Positions 9,725-13,443 of a DNA stretch of 13,443 nucleotides are shown one piece after another. Numbering within the stretch: position 1 is the first letter of the stretch; each line of letters opens with the position of its first letter. The DNA lies in the NCBI GenBank assembly GCA_900551655.1, contig URWM01000015.1, forward strand, positions 1 through 13,443, written 5' to 3'. The position numbers and the translations under genes were made by a program. Source of the DNA: an uncultured Collinsella sp. (GTDB taxonomy: Bacteria; Actinomycetota; Coriobacteriia; Coriobacteriales; Coriobacteriaceae). The notes under the pieces are model-generated. The model saw nothing but the letters and a program-made list of their open reading frames with translations, had not been told where the DNA came from and made no database searches.

Positions 9725-9781
9725 AGCAACCTGACCCCAATGCATCACATGGTGCAAAGGGGTCAGGTTGCTTTGCACCAA
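9716..9781. repeat. 66-bp palindromic element with 23-bp perfect arms
   Basis: Arms 9716-9738 and 9759-9781 are perfect inverted copies over 23 bases. The 20-base centre continues the hairpin: after an AA/AA internal loop, TGCATCA (9741-9747) pairs with TGGTGCA (9750-9756) with one wobble and a 2-base tip. The string TGGTGCAAAG occurs twice directly (from 9717 and from 9750) and once inverted. It sits between the divergent murB and lacI-type genes and is not followed by a T-run on either strand. The sequence is unrelated to the other two palindromic elements in the window. Confidence 0.85.
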
Positions 9782-9811
9782 TCGCGGCGATAAAACAGCC
9801 GTCTACCGGAT

Positions 9812-9828
9812 TGGTAAAGTGTTTATCA
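9812..9828 (+). promoter_or_regulatory. Candidate autoregulatory operator upstream of the lacI-type gene
   Basis: TGGTAAAGTGTTTATCA has half-sites TGGTAAA and TTTATCA separated by 3 bases. They match the TGATAAA/TTTATCA half-sites before xfp, although here the centre is 3 rather than 4 bases and lacks CG. It lies just upstream of the probable -10 at 9850. Confidence 0.4.
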
Positions 9829-9849
9829 TCAAGGTAGAGGGACGGTCGC

Positions 9850-9855
9850 TATACT
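9850..9855 (+). promoter_or_regulatory. Probable -10 box of the lacI-type gene
   Basis: TATACT lies 35 bases before the start codon. No good -35 is present at 16-18 bases; candidates there are weak. Confidence 0.45.
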
Positions 9856-9890
9856 TTCAAGAGATTGCGCGAATACTCGGAAGGAGCGAG

Positions 9891-10919
9891 ATGGGCAACA
9901 AAGTTACTCTCAAGCAGATTGCCCAGGAGGTGGGGCTTTCCCCCTCGTCGGTCTCGCTTGTCCTTAACAATCGGCCTTGTCGCATCTCGGAAGAAAACCG
10001 CAAGCTCATCAAAGAGGTCGCGGCGCGCAACCACTATGTTCCTAACCAGATCGCGCGCAGCCTGGTCATGCGCGAGTCGCGCACACTGGGCCTTATCGTC
10101 CCTAACATCGAGAGCCGCTTTTTTGCTTCGCTCGCCGGCAGCTTGGAAAAGCGCTGCCGCGAGGACGGATATGCGCTCTTTATTACCAGCTCGGGTGGAA
10201 GTGCCGAGGACGATCTGGAACTCCTGCGCCAGCTGGTGACGCGCGGCGTCGATGGTGTCTTCCTGGTGGTAGGCGACGAGTTCTCGGATGACCGTGCCCT
10301 GCGCGAAGAAGTCAGTCATCTCCCCATTCCGGCCGTGATGGTTGACCGTGCCATTGAGGGACTCGAGTGCGACAAGGTGATGTTCGACCACGAGATGGGC
10401 GGCTATATGGCCACCCGCTATCTAATCAAGCAGGGCCACCGTCGCATTGCCTGCTTGGTTAATGCGCGCCGTTCCAATACGGGTCGTAAACGTCTTGCCG
10501 GCTACGAGCGTGCGCTGCGCGAGGTTGGCCTGCCTATTGACGCGCGTTTGGAGTTTGAGAGCGAGTACTACATTCCGAGTGCCTACGAGGCCTCGGAGGC
10601 GGTGCTCGCAACTGACGCCACCGCTGTGTTCGCAAGCTCGGACAACATTGCCCTCGGTCTGCTCAAGCGTTTGCATGAGATGGGGAAGAGCATCCCGGAC
10701 GATATCTCGGTGGTGAGCTATGACAACTCGGCGGCTGACGTTCTCTTTGAGCCGGCGCTGACCGCGATTGAGCAAGATCCTAGTGTCCTTGCGGAGCATG
10801 CTTTTGGCTGCATGTCCAAGCGTCTTGCCGGTAGGGGCGGTAGACGTGCCGAAGAGGTCGTTCTGGAGCCGGCGCTCATCGTAAAGGATAGCGTGCTCGA
10901 GCTTACTAAACACAGCTAA
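9891..10919 (+). CDS. LacI/GalR-family transcriptional regulator
   Basis: A sugar- or metabolite-responsive DNA-binding protein of 342 residues, the usual family length. The N-terminal helix-turn-helix is VTLKQIAQEVGLSPSSVSLV (5-24), followed by the hinge helix PNQIARSLV (51-59), which resembles that of PurR. A periplasmic-binding-protein-like effector domain begins with LGLIVPNIESRFFASL (66-81) and includes VFASSDNIALGLL (246-258) and PDDISVVSYDN (269-279). The start is fixed by AAGGAG four bases upstream of ATG. The frame is open 41 codons further upstream, into the palindrome at 9716-9781, which is not expected to be coding. The gene is followed by a 204-base gap with two strong LacI-type operators and then xfp, so it probably controls xfp. 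The effector is unknown. Confidence 0.92.
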   Translation: MGNKVTLKQIAQEVGLSPSSVSLVLNNRPCRISEENRKLIKEVAARNHYVPNQIARSLVMRESRTLGLIVPNIESRFFASLAGSLEKRCREDGYALFITSSGGSAEDDLELLRQLVTRGVDGVFLVVGDEFSDDRALREEVSHLPIPAVMVDRAIEGLECDKVMFDHEMGGYMATRYLIKQGHRRIACLVNARRSNTGRKRLAGYERALREVGLPIDARLEFESEYYIPSAYEASEAVLATDATAVFASSDNIALGLLKRLHEMGKSIPDDISVVSYDNSAADVLFEPALTAIEQDPSVLAEHAFGCMSKRLAGRGGRRAEEVVLEPALIVKDSVLELTKHS

Positions 10920-10931
10920 ACACGTTTATCA
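10914..10931 (+). promoter_or_regulatory. Weak operator-like site at the end of the lacI-type gene
   Basis: AGCTAAACACGTTTATCA overlaps the stop codon. Its outer halves (GCTAAA and TTTATCA) are the same as in the xfp-proximal operator read in reverse, but the centre is ACACG rather than AACGT. It could be an auxiliary site about 105-126 bp from the main pair, or a decayed copy. Confidence 0.35.
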
Positions 10932-11018
10932 ATTCATGCAGATTGAATATGGAGTACCTGTGACAGATAATGCCGCAGGTGAATGTCTGCTTTTGCATGT
11001 CCACATGGCAAACCAGGA

Positions 11019-11036
11019 TGATAAAACGTTTTTTCA
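11019..11036 (+). promoter_or_regulatory. LacI-type operator, distal (xfp)
   Basis: TGATAAAACGTTTTTTCA is an 18-bp palindrome with only one mismatched base pair and a central CG, the hallmark of LacI/PurR/CcpA-type sites (PurR boxes share AAACGTTT). Its centre is 21 bp from that of the next site, two helical turns, so both lie on one DNA face. Confidence 0.75.
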
Positions 11037-11039
11037 TCA

Positions 11040-11057
11040 TGATAAAACGTTTTAGCA
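11040..11057 (+). promoter_or_regulatory. LacI-type operator, proximal (xfp)
   Basis: TGATAAAACGTTTTAGCA is an 18-bp palindrome with one mismatched pair. It ends 2 bases before the probable -10 box, so a bound protein would cover the promoter spacer and block RNA polymerase. Confidence 0.75.
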
Positions 11058-11059
11058 AA

Positions 11060-11065
11060 TATACT
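11060..11065 (+). promoter_or_regulatory. Probable xfp promoter -10 box
   Basis: TATACT is a near-consensus -10. The expected -35 position (about 11037-11042) has no good match, which suggests an intrinsically weak promoter. The leader of about 50 bases includes a 7-bp hairpin, GGTTGCC with GGCGACC (11079-11101), before AAGGGA (11110-11115). Confidence 0.5.
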
Positions 11066-11123
11066 AGTCCCAACGAAAGGTTGCCGTATCGGAAGGCGAC
11101 CGCGCAGCGAAGGGACATAAACA

Positions 11124-13395
11124 ATGGCTAAAACACTGGGAACGCCGTGGCAAAAACTGGGACATGAGGTTCCCACTTCCGAGCTCGAGGGTGTCGATCT
11201 GTATTGGCGTGCTTCGAACTATCTGTCCGTCGGCCAGATCTACCTTCGCTCTAACCCGCTGATGCGCCCTGACTTTGTTGACGAGAAGACCGGCGAGACG
11301 CGCGATTTTGGTCGTCCGGACGTCAAGCATCGCCTGGTTGGTCACTGGGGCACCACGCCCGGCATCAACTTCCTGTTCGGCCACGTCAACCGCCTTATTG
11401 CCGACCACAACCAGAACGCCATCTTCCTGATGGGCCCGGGTCATGGTGGCCCCGCCGGTACCGCCCAGTCGCTGCTCGATGGCACCTACCGTGAGATTCG
11501 TCCCGACATCACCAATGATGAGGCCGGCCTGCAGAAGTTCTTTCGCCAGTTCTCCTATCCCGGCGGCATCCCGAGCCACTTTGCGCCCGAGACGCCCGGC
11601 TCCATCCACGAGGGCGGCGAGCTCGGCTACACGCTCAGCCACGCCTACGGCGCCGTCATGGACAACCCGAGCCTGCTGGCCGTGGCCGTGGTGGGCGACG
11701 GCGAGTCCGAGACCGGTCCGCTTGCGACCTCTTGGCAGTCCAATAAGCTCGTGAACCCGGCAACCGACGGTATCGTCCTGCCGATCCTGCATCTCAACGG
11801 TTACAAGATCGCCAACCCCACCATCCTCGCTCGCGTGTCCGATGAGGAGCTCACCAAGTTCTTTGAGGGCATGGGCTACAAGCCGCACTTCTTTGTCGCC
11901 GGCTTTGACGACGAGAGTCACGCGAGCATCCACGAGCGTTTCGCCGCCCTGTTTGAGCAGGTCTTTGACGAGATCTGCGACATTAAGGCCACCGCTCAGG
12001 CCCAGGCAGCCGCGGGCGAGACCGTGGTCCGCCCGGCCTATCCCATGATCGTGTTCCGTACGCCCAAGGGCTGGACCTGCCCCAAGCACATCGATGGCAA
12101 GAAGACCGAGGACTCCTGGCGCGCGCATCAGGTGCCGCTGGCGAGCGCCAAGGACACCCACGAGCACTTCCGCGTGCTGCGTGAGTGGCTGCGCTCCTAC
12201 AAGCCCGAGGAGCTCTTTACGCCCGAGGGCCAGGTGCGCCCCGAGGTGACGGCCTTTATGCCGACCGGCGAGCTGCGCATCGGCGCCAACCCCAACGCGA
12301 ACGGTGGCAAGGTGCGCCGCGAGCTCGAGCTGCCCGATATTCATGCCCACGAGATTCCCGTCGCAAGTAAGGGTCACGGCTGGGGTTCCACCGAGGCCGC
12401 CCGCGTCTTTGGTGCCTACACCGCTGACGTTCTGCACCTCAACGAGGACGACTTCCGCATCTTCGGTCCCGACGAGACCGCGTCCAACCGCCTGCAGGCT
12501 GCCTACAAGGTGACCAAGAAGCAGTGGGACGCTGACTTCTACGAGGACGATGCCAACGACGAGCTGCTGGCCGGCTCCGGCAAGGTTGTCGAGCAGCTGT
12601 CCGAGCACCAGTGTGAGGGCTTCCTCGAGGCCTACGTGCTCACTGGACGCTCCGGCGTGTGGAGCTCCTACGAGAGCTTTGTCCACGTCGTCGATTCCAT
12701 GGTCAACCAGCACTGCAAGTGGCTCGAGGCCACCAAGCGCGAGATTCCGTGGCGTGCTCCCATCAGCGGCCTTAACATTTTGCTGTCGAGCCACGTCTGG
12801 CGCCAGGACCACAACGGTTTCTCGCACCAGGATCCCGGTTTTATCGACCTGCTGCTCAACAAGGCTAACGACACGCATATCGTGAATGCCTACTATCCGG
12901 CCGACGCCAACATGGCCCTTGCCGTGGCCGAGCGCGTCTACCAGTCCACCGACTGCGTCAACGCCATCTTCTGCGGCAAGCAGCCCGCCCCGACCTTCCA
13001 GACGGTCGACGAGGCAAAGGCCGAGCTCGCCGAGGGCGTCGCGACTTGGGAGTGGGCATCGACTGCCAGCTCGCTTGCCGAGGCCGACATCTTGGTTGCG
13101 ACCTGCGGTGACGTGCCGACGCTCGAGGCCCTGGCTGCAACCGATATGCTGCGCGAGCTAGGCATTAAGGTGTGGTTCGTCAACGTGGTCGATCTGCTCA
13201 AGATCCAGAACGTCTGCGAGAACGACCAGGCTATCAGCGATGAGCGCTGGGCTGAGCTGTTCGGCTGCGGCGAGAAGCCCGTGCTCTTCGCATTCCACGC
13301 CTATGCCGGCACGATTCGCCGCTTGATCTGGAACCGCCCCGGCCACGACGCCTTCCGTGTCCACGGCTACGAGGAGAAGGGCTCCACGACCACGC
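11124..13395 (+). CDS. xfp: Xylulose-5-phosphate/fructose-6-phosphate phosphoketolase (3' truncated)
   Basis: A thiamine-diphosphate enzyme that splits xylulose-5-phosphate or fructose-6-phosphate with phosphate to acetyl phosphate plus glyceraldehyde-3-phosphate or erythrose-4-phosphate; cytosolic, the key step of the bifid and heterolactic pathways. Genomic sequence gives 757 residues. Signatures include HWGTTPG (74-80) and [17 protein letters not shown] (104-120) with conserved His residues, [20 protein letters not shown] (144-163), the diphosphate-binding GDGESETGP (191-199), [11 protein letters not shown] (447-457), [12 protein letters not shown] (493-504), and [17 protein letters not shown] (556-572). 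Family members have about 790-825 residues, so roughly 35-70 are lost at the contig end. The frame continues into adapter at 13396 and adds the artificial [10 protein letters not shown] before a stop. The start has AAGGGA 8 bases upstream. Two LacI-type operators cover its promoter. Confidence 0.97.
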
Positions 13396-13443
13396 CTGTC
13401 TCTTATACACATCTCCGAGCCCACGAGACGTAGAGGAATCTCG
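13396..13443. other. Nextera i7 adapter (not genomic)
   Basis: Bases 13396-13429 are the reverse complement of the Nextera read-2 adapter, 13430-13437 (GTAGAGGA) are the i7 index, and 13438-13443 begin the P7 arm. It is the exact reverse complement of bases 1-48. The stop codon TAG that appears to end xfp (13431-13433) is inside the index. Confidence 0.98.

Noticed and set aside
9651..9740. 30-residue N-terminal extension of MurB
   Set aside because: It is encoded by the palindromic repeat and promoter region. It is unlike MurB N-termini, and ATG at 9650 gives normal length.
9768..9890. 41-residue N-terminal extension of the LacI-type regulator
   Set aside because: The helix-turn-helix normally begins within the first residues, and AAGGAG directly precedes the ATG at 9891.
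10932..11018. Riboswitch or small RNA between the lacI-type gene and xfp
   Set aside because: Only short imperfect hairpins are present (for example ACCTG with CAGGT at 10956-10980). No known aptamer pattern or terminator is visible.
11064..12878. 604-codon open frame opposite xfp
   Set aside because: It is antisense to an unmistakable phosphoketolase. The composition is Leu/Val/Gly/Ala-rich and it has no recognisable domains.

Overview
The window is a complete assembled contig from a high-GC bacterium. Its gene content and gene style fit the Coriobacteriia, most likely a gut Collinsella. That assignment rests on recognising the protein families and their wording, not on a marker gene, so it is moderately sure at best. 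The first 48 and last 48 bases are not genomic. They are Illumina Nextera i7 adapter carrying the same 8-base index at both ends, so the biological sequence runs from 49 to 13395 and both terminal genes are cut.

Layout. Plus strand, left: the last codons of a MalG-like sugar ABC permease (49-77), then its MsmK/UgpC-type ATPase (146-1345) and a terminator. A 465-bp gap between convergent genes follows, holding a striking array of three 55-bp palindromes (1498-1713). Minus strand, read right to left: galE (6995-5934), malQ (5713-4208) and glgP (4078-1811), each followed by its own hairpin terminator; malQ has a promoter with a 19-bp perfect palindrome in it. Plus strand: a secreted coiled-coil cell-wall hydrolase (7264-8469) with a twin-arginine-like signal. 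Its 3' region carries a 125-bp element with 28-bp perfect inverted arms. Minus strand: murB (9650-8688). A second, unrelated long palindrome (9716-9781) lies between murB and the divergent lacI-type regulator (9891-10919). Two near-perfect 18-bp LacI-type operators follow, then the phosphoketolase gene xfp (11124 to the contig end, 3' truncated).

How the genes fit together. The left half looks like uptake and intracellular breakdown of maltodextrin and glycogen. The ABC transporter imports oligosaccharide, MalQ rearranges alpha-1,4-glucans, GlgP releases glucose-1-phosphate, and GalE connects UDP-glucose and UDP-galactose. At the right, phosphoketolase splits fructose-6-phosphate or xylulose-5-phosphate to acetyl phosphate, and the adjacent LacI-family protein probably controls it and itself through TGATAAA half-sites. 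MurB and the hydrolase are cell-wall genes between these two carbon-metabolism blocks.

I see no rRNA, tRNA, CRISPR array, transposase, prophage or complete novel multi-gene system. The most unusual content is intergenic: three unrelated families of long palindromes within about 8 kb, and a well-formed operator set around lacI and xfp.
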